64,000 nt of DNA from contig OX359191.1 in the NCBI GenBank assembly GCA_947172415.1, forward strand, positions 3,224,001 to 3,288,000, given 5' to 3'. Source of the stretch: Chondrosia reniformis. Taxonomy: Eukaryota; Porifera; Demospongiae; Chondrillida; Chondrillidae. Below are positions 49,800-61,673 of the stretch, piece after piece. Every line of letters begins with the position of its first letter. Positions within the stretch are counted from its first letter, which is position 1. The notes beneath the pieces are model-generated. The model worked only from the letters and a program-made list of their open reading frames with translations, searched no databases and was not told where the DNA came from. A program made the translations under genes and the position numbers.

Positions 49800-49951
49800 G
49801 TAAAGGGGCGGGCGAAATACGGTATCCGTTCTCTTTTTGATTAAATACGGCACCATCATTCTCCCGTATATTTTTTTCCCGTCTTCGTCACTTCCAATTT
49901 CAATAACACGGATTCTGTGGTCTACCGTCTTTCCTTACGTAATTTCTTGTG
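49800..49951. promoter_or_regulatory. Right EnSpm terminal region
   Basis: This contains CTCCCGTATA, CCCGTCTTCGTC and CCGTCTTTCC, the same motif class as the left end, within 100 bp of the terminus at 49951. It lies just upstream of the transposase start and so could serve both as a transposase-binding region and as promoter. The assignment is by analogy with CACTA elements. Confidence 0.5.
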
Positions 49952-49954
49952 TAT

Positions 49955-51362
49955 TCATATATACTAGTTATATGTAGTGGGTGTGTCTTTTTGTTATATG
50001 TAGTAGGTGTGTGTACTTGTTATATGTACTAGTTGAAAGTACAAGTTGTTTGTCCTAATTGTATGTACACATTCTGTGTACCAGTTGTATGTTGATACTG
50101 GTTGTATGTACCTAGTTGTATGTACTAGTTGTATGTACTAGTGTTTTGAACTAGTTGTAGGTTCTGGTACAAGTTATACTAAGAACTAGGAAGGAACTCG
50201 TTCTCTATACTACTTGTTTCTTTGTTTGAACTAGTTTTATCTACTAATTGTATGTACTAGTTGTATGTACTAGTTTTAGGTTCAAGTCCTAGGTACTAGG
50301 GAGGGGCTAGTTGTATGTACTAGTTTCTAATTGTATGTACTAGTTGTATGTACTAGTCGCATGCACTAATTATATTTACTTTTTACAAATTTATGATCTA
50401 GTTGTACCTTGTATGTACTAGTTGTATGTACTAGTTGTATATATACACTAGTTGTATGTACTAGTTTCTAGTTGTGTGCAGTATGTGTATGTACTATTCA
50501 TATATACTAGTTATGTGTTTAGGTATTAGTTATATGTAGTAAGGTGTGTGTACTTGTTATATGTACTAGTTGAAGGTACTAGTTGTATATACTAATTGTA
50601 TGTACACATTCTGTGTACTAGTTGTATGTTTATACTAGTTGTATGTACTAGCTTTATCTTAGTTGTATGTACTAGTTGTATGTACTAGTTTTTTGAACTA
50701 GTTGTAGCTTCTGGTACAAGTTATACTAGGAACTAGGAAGGAACTCGTTCTATATACTACTTGTTTGTTTGTTTGAACTAGTTTTTGTACTAATTGTATG
50801 TACTAGTTGTAGGTTCAAGTCCTAGTTATATTAGGTACTAGGGAGGGGCTAGTTGTATGTACTAGATACTAATTGTATGTACTACTTGTATGTACTATTT
50901 ATATGTATTATTTATATGTTTATGTACTAGGTATATGTACTATTTGTATGTACTTGCTGTATGTTCTGGTTGTATGTGCTAATTGTATGTACTAGTTGTA
51001 TGTACTAGAAATGAGCCTGTTGTATGTACAAGATGTATGCACTAGTTGTTTGTGCTAGCTGTATACTTGTTTTATGAAGTTATTGTATGTTCTAGTTGTA
51101 TGTACTAGTTGTATGTAATATTCGCATGTACTAGTTATATGTACTAGTTACTAGTTGAGTGAACTAGTTGCATGTACTATTTATAATTACTAGGTATATG
51201 TGTATGTACTAGTTGTATGTAGTAGGTGTATGTACTAGTTATATGTCCTAGTTGTTTGTACTAGTTGTATGTTCTAGTTGAATGTACTAGTTGCATGTAC
51301 TAGTATTTGTGTGTACTATTAGGATGTATTAGTTTTATGTACTAATTGCATGTACTAGTTGT
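49955..51362 (-). repeat. 13-bp satellite, reverse orientation
   Basis: These are TGTATGTACTAGT variants right of the EnSpm element. Two parallel blocks (about 50040-50345 and 50515-50880) repeat the same irregular order (CACATTCTGTGTA, GGTTCTGGTACAAGTTATAC, GGAAGGAACTCGTTCT, GGAGGGGCTAG), showing a further higher-order period of roughly 0.5 kb. Confidence 0.87.
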
Positions 51363-51605
51363 ATGAAAAATCTAAGATACCATTTTCCTACATGCTATAT
51401 GCCTATTCTGTAAAAAGAGCCTATAGGGGAACTAAACCTAAAGAGAGCTTTAGATGAAGATACAGTAGTCTTTTCTTCCTTCTTTTCCCTTCTTTCATCT
51501 TCTTCTCCACTGGGTCAGACAGCCGTTTCTGGGAATTCCACCCTTCATCAGTGATCCTGGGAGTCTTTTTCTTTTTCTTTATCTTGATCTTCTGTGAATC
51601 CTTGG
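51363..51605 (-). other. 106-bp-unit relative plus lysine-rich open frame fragment
   Basis: Bases 51363-51452 are a diverged inverted relative of the 106-bp unit at 37734 and 40709. The adjoining 51453-51605 occurs only here and, read on the minus strand, is open for about 60 codons through the junction: KDSQKIKIKKKKKT, then ITDEGWNSQKRLSDPVEKK, then a basic tail. It has no start codon. It could be a captured exon of a lysine-rich (nuclear or nucleolar) protein; the source is not recognised. Confidence 0.45.
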
Positions 51606-51665
51606 CACTAGTATGTATGCACTAGTTTTATTAACTAGTTCTATTTATATTTACTAGTTGTATAA
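51606..51665 (-). repeat. Last reverse satellite units before a strand switch
   Basis: These are a few reverse units, ending TTTACTAGTTGTATAAAACTGG, where forward units begin (about 51666). Confidence 0.7.
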
Positions 51666-54600
51666 AACTGGTATCTATATACAACTAGTGCATACATCTA
51701 GTATATACAAGTAGTACATAAAATTCGTAGGTACAACTAGTTCATAAAATTAGTAACTAGTAAATATAATTAGTACATGCGACTAGTACATACAACTAGG
51801 ACATATAACTAGTAGATAAAACTTCTACATATAACTAGTACACACACGTATAAATGTAAGCAGTAAATACATCTAGTACATACAACTAGTACCTACAACT
51901 AGTACATACAACTAGCATCTAGTACATACAACTAGAACATACAACTAGTACATAGCTAGTACATACAACTGGTATATATATATACAACTAGTACACAGAA
52001 CTTGTACACACAATTAGCACATGCAACTACTACATACATCTAATACATACAACTAGTACCTAAAACTAGTAAATTAAGCTAGTTCTAGTACATACAACTA
52101 GTACATACAACTAGTACTTTCAACTAGTACATATAACTAGTACAAACATCTACTACATATAACTATTACATAAAAATATAAATAGTTCAAATAAATAGTG
52201 CATCCACATAGTACATACAACTAGCACATAAACGTAGTAAATACAACTAGAAACTAGTAGATACAATAAGTATATATATAAAATTAGTACATATAACTAG
52301 TACATACAACTGGTATATACATACAAGTAGTACATGCAACTAGTACATAAAATTAATAGGTACAACTACTTTATACAACTAGTAACTAGTACATATAACT
52401 AGTACATGTGACTAGTACATAGAAGTAGTACATATACCTAGTACATACATATATATATAGTACATATAAATGGTACGTACAACTAGTATATATAACTAGT
52501 ACAAACAACTAGTACATACACCCAGTACATACAAATGTAACGAGTACATACAAGTAGTACATACAACTAGTACATATAACTAGTACATATAAATAGTACA
52601 TACAACTAGTACATACAACAATTACACAAAACTGATACATACAACTAGTACATATAACTAGTACATATGACCAGTGCATACACATATAATTAGAACATAA
52701 ATATAGTACATACCACTAATACAGAAAACTAGTTCACACAAACAAACAAGTAGTTCATAGAACTAGATCATTCCTAGTACCTAGTATAACTTGTACTACA
52801 ACCTAAAATTAGTTCAAACATCTAGTACATACAACTAGTACATACAATTAGGCAATAGTACGTATAACTAGTACACACAACTAGTACATACAACTAGTAC
52901 ATAAAACCAGTCCATATAACTAGTACATACAACAATTACCCACTACTTATACATTCAACTAGTACAAATAACAACTACATTCGACTAGTACATACAAATA
53001 GTATTGCGTACGTACAACTAGTACATACAACTAGGACAAACAACTAGGACGTATAACTAGTACATACATCTACTACATATAACTAATAAATACATATATA
53101 ACTAGTAATTATGAATAGTACATACAACTAGTACATACAGCTAGTGCACACAACTAGCACATATAACTAGTACACAAACATATTACCAGTAAATACACAT
53201 ATAACTGGCACATATAATAGTACATACAAATAGTTCATACAATAACTACATACAACTAATACATACAACTATAAAATAGTACATATAACTAGTTCATAGA
53301 GCAAGTACATAATACTAGAACGTTCAACTTGTATATACAACTAGTGCATAGCTATTATTTATAACTAGTATATACATACAACTTATACATACAACTGGTA
53401 TATATCTGGTACATACAACTAGTATATACAAATAGAACAAACAATTAGTACATACAACTATTACATACAACTTTTACATACAGCTAGTACCTACAACTAC
53501 TAAATAGAAGTAGGTCTAGTAAATAAAACTAGTTCATGCAACTTGTACCTACAACTGGTAAATATAACTAGTACTAGTCCATACAACTAGTACATAAAAC
53601 TAGTACTTGCAATTAGTACCTATAACTAATACACAATCTACCACATATAACTAATACAGAAAAATATAACTAGTACGTATAAATAGTACACACAAGTAGT
53701 TCAATCAACTACTAGTACATAGAACGTGTAAAAAAAACTAGGACCTATAACTAGTACACACCTACTACATATAATTAGTATATAAATATATAACTAGTAC
53801 ATATGAATAGTGCATCCATATAGTATATATCACTAGCACATTTAACTAGTTCATACAACTGTTATATACAAACAACTAGTTAATACAACTAGTAATTACA
53901 ATTAGGTCGTACAACTAGTTCACACAACTATTAACTAGTACATATAACTAGTACATTCAACTAGTACATACAACTAGGACAAACAACTAGGATATATAAC
54001 TAGTACATACACCAACTACATATAACTAGTAAATACACATATACCTTGTAATTATAAATAGTACACACAACTTGTACATACAGCTAGTGCATACAACTAG
54101 TATATATAACTAGTTCACAAATATAACTACTACATACAAATAACTGGTACTTATAAATAGTACATACACATAGTACATACAAATAGTAGATACAAATAGT
54201 ACAAACATCTGCTACATATAACTAGCACCTACAACTAGTAAATAAAAATAGAACTACTTCATAAACCTTGTGCATACAACTAGTACATGCAATTAGTACA
54301 CACAACTAGTACATCCTAACAGTACACACAAAGAGTACATACAACTAGTACATACAACTAGTACAATCACCTAGAACATACAACTAGTACAAACCAACTA
54401 GGACATATAACTAGTACATACACCTACTACATACAACTAGTACATACACATATACCTAGTAATTATAAATAGTACATACAAAGAGTACATAGAACGGGTA
54501 CATAAAACTAGTACACACAACTAGAAACTAGTCCATACAACTAGTATATATAACACTAGTACATTTTGCTAGTACATAAAACTAGGATATACATACAAAG

Positions 54601-57504
54601 AGTACATACAACTAGTACATAAAATTAGTAGGTACAACTAGTTCACACAACTAGTAACTAGTACATATAACTAGTACATACAACTAGTGTCTAGTATATA
54701 CAACTAGTAACTCCCTAGTTCCTGGTATAATTAGGAATAGAACCTACAACTAGTATATACTATTAGTAAATACAACTGGTACATGCAACTAGTACATGCA
54801 ACTATTACATATAATTAGTACATAAATATAGTACATACAACTAGTACAGAAAACTAGTTCACACAACAAACAAGTAGTTCGTAGAACTAGTTCATTCCTA
54901 GTACCTAGTATAACTTGTATTAGAACCTAAAACTAGTTCAAACATCTTGTACATTCAACTAGTACATACAATTAGGCAATAGTACATACAACTAGTACAT
55001 CCTAACAGTACATACAAATAGTACATACAACTAGTGCATACAACTTGGACATATAACTAGAACAAACACCTACTATATATTACTAATGCATAAAAATGTA
55101 ACTAGTTCAGTAGTGCATCCACATAGTACATACAACTAGTACATGAAACTAGTAAATACAACTAGAAACTAGTACATACAACTAGTATATATATACAACT
55201 AGTACATACAACTAGTACATACAACTAGATCATAAAACTAGTATATAGTTGTACCAAGAACTAGTGCATACATCTTGTACATACAACTAGTACATACAAA
55301 TAGTACATTCAACTAAACTTTACAACTATTGACTAGTACATACAACTGGTACATGCAACAAGTATCTAGTACATACAAATTAAACCTACCTAGTACATAT
55401 ATAACTAGTACAAGAATCTACAACTGGTACATGCACATAGAACATACAACTAGTACTTACAACTAGTACCTATCACTAGAAACTAGTAAATACTACTAGT
55501 TCATAGAACAAGTACATAATACTATATAGAACATACAACTTGAATGTACATCTAGTAAATAGCTAATATTAACAACTAGTATATACGTACAACTATTACA
55601 AACAACTGGTGTATAACTAGTACATACAAATTGTACATACAACTAGTACATACCAAATAGTACACACACCTAACACATACAATTAGTACATACTACTAGT
55701 ACATTCAACTAGTCCATACAACTAGGACAAACAACTAGGACATATAACTAGTACATACATCTACTACATATAACTAGTAAATACACATATACCTAGTATT
55801 TATGAATAGTACATACAACTAGTCCATACAGCTAGTGCATACAATTAGTACATACAACTAGTACATACAACTATAAACTTGAACATATAACTAGTTCATA
55901 GAACAAGTAAATAATACTAGAAAGTACAACTTGTATATACAACTAGTGCATAGCTATTATTTATAACTGGTATATACTAACAACTAGTATATACAACTGG
56001 TACAAAACTAGTACATACAACTAGTACACACAAATAGAACAAACAATTAGTACATACAACTAGTACATAACAAATAATACCCACAACTAGTACATACTAT
56101 TTAGTACATACAACTAGTACATTCAACTAGTCCATACAACTACGACAAACAGTTAGGACATATAATTAGTACATACACCTACTACATATAACTAGTAACT
56201 ACACATAAATTGTAATTATAAATAGTACATACAACTAGTACATAAAACTAGTACATAAGATTAGTACACACAACTAGAACACACAACTAGAAACTAGTAT
56301 ATACAACTAGCTCACAGAATGAGTACATAATACTAGAACGTCCAACTTGTATATTCAACTAGTACATAACCACTACACACAACTAGGAAAAAACAACTAG
56401 GACATATAAATGGTACATACACTTTTACCTAATAATCATAATTAGTACATACAACTAGTACATACAAATAGTACTTGCAATTAGTACATATAACTAGTAC
56501 ACACATCTACCAGGTATAACTAAAACAGAAATATATAACTAGTACATAAACATAGTACATACAAGTAGTTCATGCAACTACTAGTACATAGACCGAGTAC
56601 ATAAAACTAGGACCTATAACTAGTAAACACCTACCACATATAATTAGTACATAAGTATGTAACTAGAACATATGAATAGTGCATCCATATAGTACATATA
56701 ACTAGTACATAAAACTAGTGCATTTAACTAGTTCATACAACTATTATATACAAACAACCAGCCAAAATACAACTAGTATTTACAATTTGGTTGTACAACT
56801 ACACACAACTATTAACTAGTACATATAACCAGTATATGCAACTAGTACATACAACTGGAACATACAACTAGTTCATACAACTAGTAACAAGTACATATAA
56901 CTAGTACATTCAACTAGTACATACAACTAGGACAAACAACTAGGATATATAACTAGAACATCCACCAACTACATATAACTAGTAAATACACATATACCTT
57001 GTAATTATGAATAGTACATACAACTAGTACATACAGCTAGACCATACAACTAGTCTATATAACTAATTCACAAACATATAACTACTACATACATATAACA
57101 GGTACTTATAAATAGTACATACACATAGTACATACAAATAGTACATACAAATAGTACACATCTGCTACATTTAACTAGTACCTACAACTAGTAAATAAAA
57201 ATAGAACTACTTCAAAAAACTAGTGCATACAACTAGTACATGCAATTAGTACATACAACTAGTACATCCTAACAGTACACACAAACAGAACATACAACTA
57301 GTACATACAACTAGTACATTGAACTAGAACATACAACTAGTACAAACAACTAGGACATATAACTAATACATGCACCTACTACACACAACTAGTTAATACA
57401 CATATACCTAGTTATTATAAAAAGTACATCCAACAAGTACATAGAACGGGTACATAAAACTAGTACATAAAATTAGTAGGTACAACTAGTTCACACAACT
57501 AGTC
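51666..57504 (+). repeat. 13-bp satellite, forward orientation
   Basis: These are ACTAGTACATACA variants with the same composite blocks as the 21-42 kb domain, for example TTCACACAAACAAACAAGTA at about 52734 and GGACAAACAACTAGGATATA at about 53970 and 56930. No gene is seen. Confidence 0.88.
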
Positions 57505-58324
57505 TACAAGTAAATAAAAACATTTAAAAAATGAAATGAGAAGTAGGGATGGCAGTCCCTGCAAAAGTATCTATCACATCTAGAAAAAGTAACGAAACAA
57601 GAAAGTGATCATATGGTAAGGCTATCATTGCAGAAGTGGCTTACTGAAACTTAACTATGCACATCACTTCTATGTTTGGGCGCATCATGGATATACTAGA
57701 AGTAGGGATCGATGACTGCCATACCTATTTCTCATTTCATTTTTTAAATGTTTTTATTTACTTGTATTCCTTCTTTTTTTGTAATGTTATATAATTATTA
57801 AAATTAGTTTTGTAATTTTTTTGGCGAAAACTCGAAATATAACGTCGTAGTCGAAGGCAATCAGGAGATGACTAAGAACTCCTAATTGGAAAATGGCGAC
57901 AAAAGGTTCCAATTTCCTTACGCCACACAGAAAACCGTCTTTGCACAAATCGTTTGAAGACAGATAGGTAGCTATTCCCTAGTTTCTAAAACATTTAGAC
58001 AATATGCCCCTAAAATGTATTTATCTACAAGCGCATTTATGCACTAGCGTGAAATAAAAGGAAGAATAATAATAAGAAGAAGAAGAAGAAAATGAGGAAA
58101 ACCGGAAGTAGGCCTGAAACCGATTTACAAACTTGGAGCCTTTATGCGCTCTTGAAAACAGCTTCCCTCAATTGAAATCGTACAACAAAGACACATTATG
58201 AGTTTAAAAAAGGTAAAAACGCATTAGCTGCTTACTTATAAAGTGTTAACCCGTAATACATTGAATACGGCATCCATTTTTTGGGGCCATCCCTACTTAG
58301 AGAGTACTGCCGTACTCTCTGATA
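57505..58324 (+). mobile_element. Foldback/MITE-like element, diverged family member, 820 bp
   Basis: It has the same architecture as 19444-20203 but little sequence identity. A long hairpin (57505-57766; arms begin TACAAGTAAATAAAAACATT and contain GTAGGGATGGCAGTC) comes first, then an AT-rich core with AAGAAGAAGAAGAAG, then CCATCCCTACTT and a terminal hairpin AGAGAGTAC/GTACTCTCT (58299-58307 and 58312-58320), followed by GATAG. The conserved pieces are the TAGGGATGRC motif at both ends and the GAGTAC-loop-GTACTC hairpin. No convincing ORF. Confidence 0.72.
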
Positions 58325-58749
58325 GCTACTACAAAAAACTTGTGCCCATATCTTGTACATACAACTTGTTCATATCTAGTACACACAACTAGTACATACA
58401 ACTAGTACATCTAACTAGTACATAAAATTAGTACATACAACTACCACACACAACTTGCACATACAACTAGCACCTACAACTAGTGAATATAACTAGTATT
58501 AGTACATCCAACAAGTACATACAACTAGTCCATACAACTAGTACATACAATTAGTACATAAAACTAGTTCAAACAAACAACACAAGTAGTATAGAGAACG
58601 ACTTCCTTCCTAGTTCCTAGTATAACTTGAACCAGAACCTACAACTAATTCAAAAAACTAGTACATACAACTAGTACTCTCAACTAGTACTTTCAACTAG
58701 TACATATAACTAGTACATGCACCTACTACATATAACTAATATATTAAAC
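58325..58749 (+). repeat. 13-bp satellite, forward orientation
   Basis: A short forward block between the foldback element and the AAGTATTTCGAG island. Confidence 0.85.
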
Positions 58750-59042
58750 AAGTATTTCGAGTTTATAAACTCGTGGAGGGCCAGGCGCCCCTAAGTAAAC
58801 TCAAACTACTTGGCATGTTCCCATAGATAGCCGGTTAACTGATTTCCGATCGACTCTTGTTGGTCGTCAATTTTTCAAGGCCATATCTCGTAGAAAACGT
58901 TTTTCGCAAGCTTCACTTTACATAGTATTAGTAAGGGTGGTTTTTAAGTCCATTTCGTTCGTTCAATGTTCTACGCTAAGGAAGAGAAAGCTAATTTTAA
59001 GCTAGAAAACGGAAGCTAGCCGAACGTCCGCCATTTTTTGAC

Positions 59043-59072
<30 letters not shown>
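58750..59072 (+). mobile_element. AAGTATTTCGAG-family element, copy 3, ending in a TA microsatellite
   Basis: It opens with AAGTATTTCGAGTTTATAAACTCG and, after GGCGCCCC, has TAAACTCAAACTACTTGG, the same fold-back start as at 21097 and 25647. The body differs but keeps a GAACGTCCGCCATTTTTTG motif before a run of TA repeats (about 59044-59073). It may extend as a larger element to about 60735, where GGGGAACCTGCGGCGCCCC precedes satellite; this is unproven. Confidence 0.5.
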
Positions 59073-59078
<6 letters not shown>

Positions 59079-59181
59079 AAACTTTGGTAATTGAAGCTCT
59101 GTCTTCTCTTCTTACGCTTTTTGTTCATATTTTAACTTGTCCATGTGTAGGAATTAGGAGTGTTTGTTGCGATCATTATGA

Positions 59182-59330
59182 GAATAAAGCCTTGTTGAGC
59201 TTCAGGAAAACGAATTTACTAATTTACTACTTGATATTCCCTTTCCTGTATTACTGATGAAGACTTCCGGGTTGAAACGTCCAGAACTAGTAAATTTATG
59301 TTACTGATGTTCAACAAGGCTTTATTCTTA
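59182..59330 (+). ncRNA. Possible type I hammerhead-ribozyme-like motif within an inverted repeat
   Basis: The catalytic-core strings appear in order: CTGATGA (59254-59260), a 13-base segment able to form a weak stem II, GAAAC (59274-59278) and GTC (59279-59281). This is the spacing of minimal hammerheads with a very short stem III. Outer arms AATAAAGCCTTGTTGA (59184-59199) and TCAACAAGGCTTTATT (59312-59327) could form an extended stem I. The inner part of stem I and stem II pair poorly, so activity is uncertain. Minimal hammerheads are known from Penelope-like retroelements of invertebrates. Confidence 0.4.
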
Positions 59331-59740
59331 TCCATGTGTGTATGTTTTCCATGTGTACAGTAGAATCTCATAACAAAATTCCTCATAGTGAATGTCTTAA
59401 GTATAGTGAGGCTAATTACACTCAAGTACACTACGCAGTGAAAGTTACTGGCAATATTAAAATTACTATCAAATACTACACAGTACAAGTTACAAGTTTA
59501 ACAGGGCCAAGTGACTATACAATATTAAAATTACAATCAAGTACTAGCTACACATGCAGTGCAAGTTACAAATTTAAAGAGATCCAAGTGACCCCTAGGA
59601 TAATCAGTATTTTAAACAGCACAAGACTTTAGTCACACTAGTACTGTTGCAGGTTTTGAAATTCTCAACTACTGCCTTGTGAGGGAGCTAAGAACACCGA
59701 CGGTTGGTTGCATGCATTGGCATAATCAACAGGGTTAGAG

Positions 59741-59830
59741 ACCATTTTGTAACTTGTACACAAGGGACATAAAAGGCCAAGGCCTTTATATACGTATATG
59801 ATGTCCCTTGTGTACAAGTTACAAAATGGT
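59741..59830. repeat. Perfect 90-bp hairpin (30-bp arms)
   Basis: The arms 59741-59770 and 59801-59830 (outer end ACCATTTTGTAACTTGTACA) are perfectly complementary. The 30-bp loop itself holds the palindrome AAAGGCCAAGGCCTTT. The absence of any mismatch in a decayed island suggests a recent insertion or a folded RNA under constraint. Confidence 0.85.
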
Positions 59831-59920
59831 ATTGGTATGATATGGCTACACATGGACAAGTAAAATATGAACAAAAAGCGTAAGAAGAGAAGACAGAGCT
59901 TCAATTACCAAAGTTTTATT

Positions 59921-60735
59921 AAGGTCGACTAAACCAATTTCTTTTGCATCAATATAGGGACAATTCTGCCTCAAACTTAACGGAAACGTACACAAATACG
60001 CTTTATCTAACCTTCGCTACAACTCGTTTATTCCGTAGCTCCTTCTCGTAGTAGAGCGTCGACTTGTCATAGCCGTTCTCGAAAGGATGATCTTCTTTTG
60101 CAACGAGCCGTGACGTTTTCCCAACGTCACATGATAATCCATTAAATATGTACCGAGCAACAAACGAGGTGTTGGTGACGCACTAGGGAAACATCATAAT
60201 ACATCACCAGATTCCACAATAGTAAACTTGCATTCTTCATTATATCTTGATTGTGTTGCAATTTTAATTAAGCAAAACTTCGCCAGACGTTTGTCATACA
60301 CATGTACCATGATATATATCGGTTTCACAGTGATCTGAGCAATTGATAATTTTTATTAATATAACACTTGGTTTCAATATAAATTTCACATAGGTTTTCT
60401 ATAGTCCTATGGCATTTTATATACAGACTTTGTCCTCCATTTTCTACCAAACCGAGACTTAAATAAAAATTCCCTTAATTAATCCTTTTATACCCTAAAC
60501 TTTATGATACTATGCCCATTCTGTTGCTAGGTCCTTTCCTGGAGTCATATGAATTATTTATATTATATTATATTATATTATATTATTTATTTATTTATAT
60601 TAATTACCTTAGTGTATTGTAACTTGTACTGCATATATATATATGTATATGTATACAAGACTACGAACAGGAAACCATACGTTAACATAATTTCTTAAAA
60701 TAATATAGGGGAACCTGCGGCGCCCCAAAAATGTA
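59921..60735. other. Non-satellite sequence, no gene recognised
   Basis: Moderately complex sequence (AACGAGCCGTGACGTTTTCC, AACAAACGAGGTGTTGG) follows the 76-bp repeat, then AT-rich sequence with a TATTA microsatellite (about 60556-60597). It ends in GGGGAACCTGCGGCGCCCC before satellite resumes. No open frame with domain features was found on either strand. Confidence 0.45.
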
Positions 60736-60897
60736 ACTAGTTCAAACAAATCATGCATCCACATAGTCCACACAACTAGTACAAAACACTAGTAAGTACA
60801 ACTAGAAACTAGTACATACAATTGGTATATACATACAACTGGTATATACATTCAACTAGTACATAAAATTAATAGGTACAACTAGTTCATACAACTA
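60736..60897 (+). repeat. 13-bp satellite, forward, to a palindromic switch point
   Basis: Forward units end in ATACAACTAGTTGTAT (about 60889-60904), a perfect 16-bp palindrome at the ACTAGT core, after which the array reads in reverse. Confidence 0.8.
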
Positions 60898-61673
60898 GTT
60901 GTATATTTAAGTTGTATGTTCTATATAGTATTATGTACTCGTTCTATGAACTAATAGTAGTTACTAGTTGTATGTACTCAATACTATTTGTATGTACTAG
61001 TCGACTGTAGTAGTTATTTGTACTAGTTGAATGTATGAGTAGTGTGTAATTGTTGTATGTACTAGTTATATATAGTAGGTTATGTACTATTTGTATGGAC
61101 TAACTATATGTACTAGTGTTATGTGCTATTGCCTAATTGTATGTACTAGTTGTAGGTACTAGATGTTTGAACAAGTTTTAGGTTCTAGTACAAGTTATAC
61201 TAGGTACTAGGAATGAATTAATTCTATAAATTACTTGATTGTTTGTGTGAACTAGTTTTCTGTACTAGTTTTTTGTACTATATTTATGTACTAAGTATAT
61301 GTGTATGTACTAGTCATATTTAATAGTTATATGTACTATTTATATGTACTAGTTGCATGTTCTAGTTGCATGTACTAGTAGTATATACTAGTTGTACGTA
61401 CTATATATATGTACTATATATATATATGTAAGAACTATGGATATGTACTACTCTTATGTACTAGCTGTATTAGCTGGTTGTATACTCTAATTCTATGTAA
61501 TAATTGAATGTACTAGTTGTATGTACTAGATATGAACCATTTGTATGTATAAGATGTATGCACTAGTTCTCTGGACTAGCTATATACAAGTTTTATGAAC
61601 TAGTTGTATATACTAGTTGTGTGTACTAGTTGTATATACTTGTCGCATGTACTAGTTATATGTACTAGTTACT
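60898..61673 (-). repeat. 13-bp satellite, reverse orientation
   Basis: A short reverse domain between two forward domains. It contains the reversed composite blocks (GTACTCAATACTATTTGTAT, GATTGTTTGTGTGAACTAG) seen in the right palindrome arm near 14.8-15.05 kb. Confidence 0.83.

Larger units (their letters stand above)
42584..49951. mobile_element. Complete EnSpm/CACTA transposon, 7,368 bp, 3-bp TSD TAT
   Basis: The element begins CACAAGAAAAGTTACGTACG and, read inverted from the other end, CACAAGAAATTACGTAAGG. It is flanked by TAT on both sides (42581-42583 and 49952-49954), the 3-bp duplication typical of EnSpm/CACTA. It carries a TNP2-like transposase gene (minus), a second minus-strand gene of six exons, and a plus-strand coiled-coil gene, plus terminal clusters of CCGTCTT motifs. 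It sits in reverse-orientation satellite on both sides. The genes have small frame breaks, so this copy is probably dead but young. Confidence 0.9.
59075..59920. mobile_element. 846-bp element with 76-bp terminal inverted repeats, nested structures inside
   Basis: 59075-59150 and 59846-59920 are inverted copies differing by a single base gap, beginning AATAAAACTTTGGTAATTGA at each end. Between them lie an inner inverted repeat around a hammerhead-like motif (59182-59330), a CAGTAGAATCTCATAAC segment reminiscent of a DNA-transposon end (about 59358), and a 90-bp hairpin (59741-59830). The 98-codon plus frame (59336-59632) and the minus frames show no recognisable domain. No target duplication was identified. 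Confidence 0.62.
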
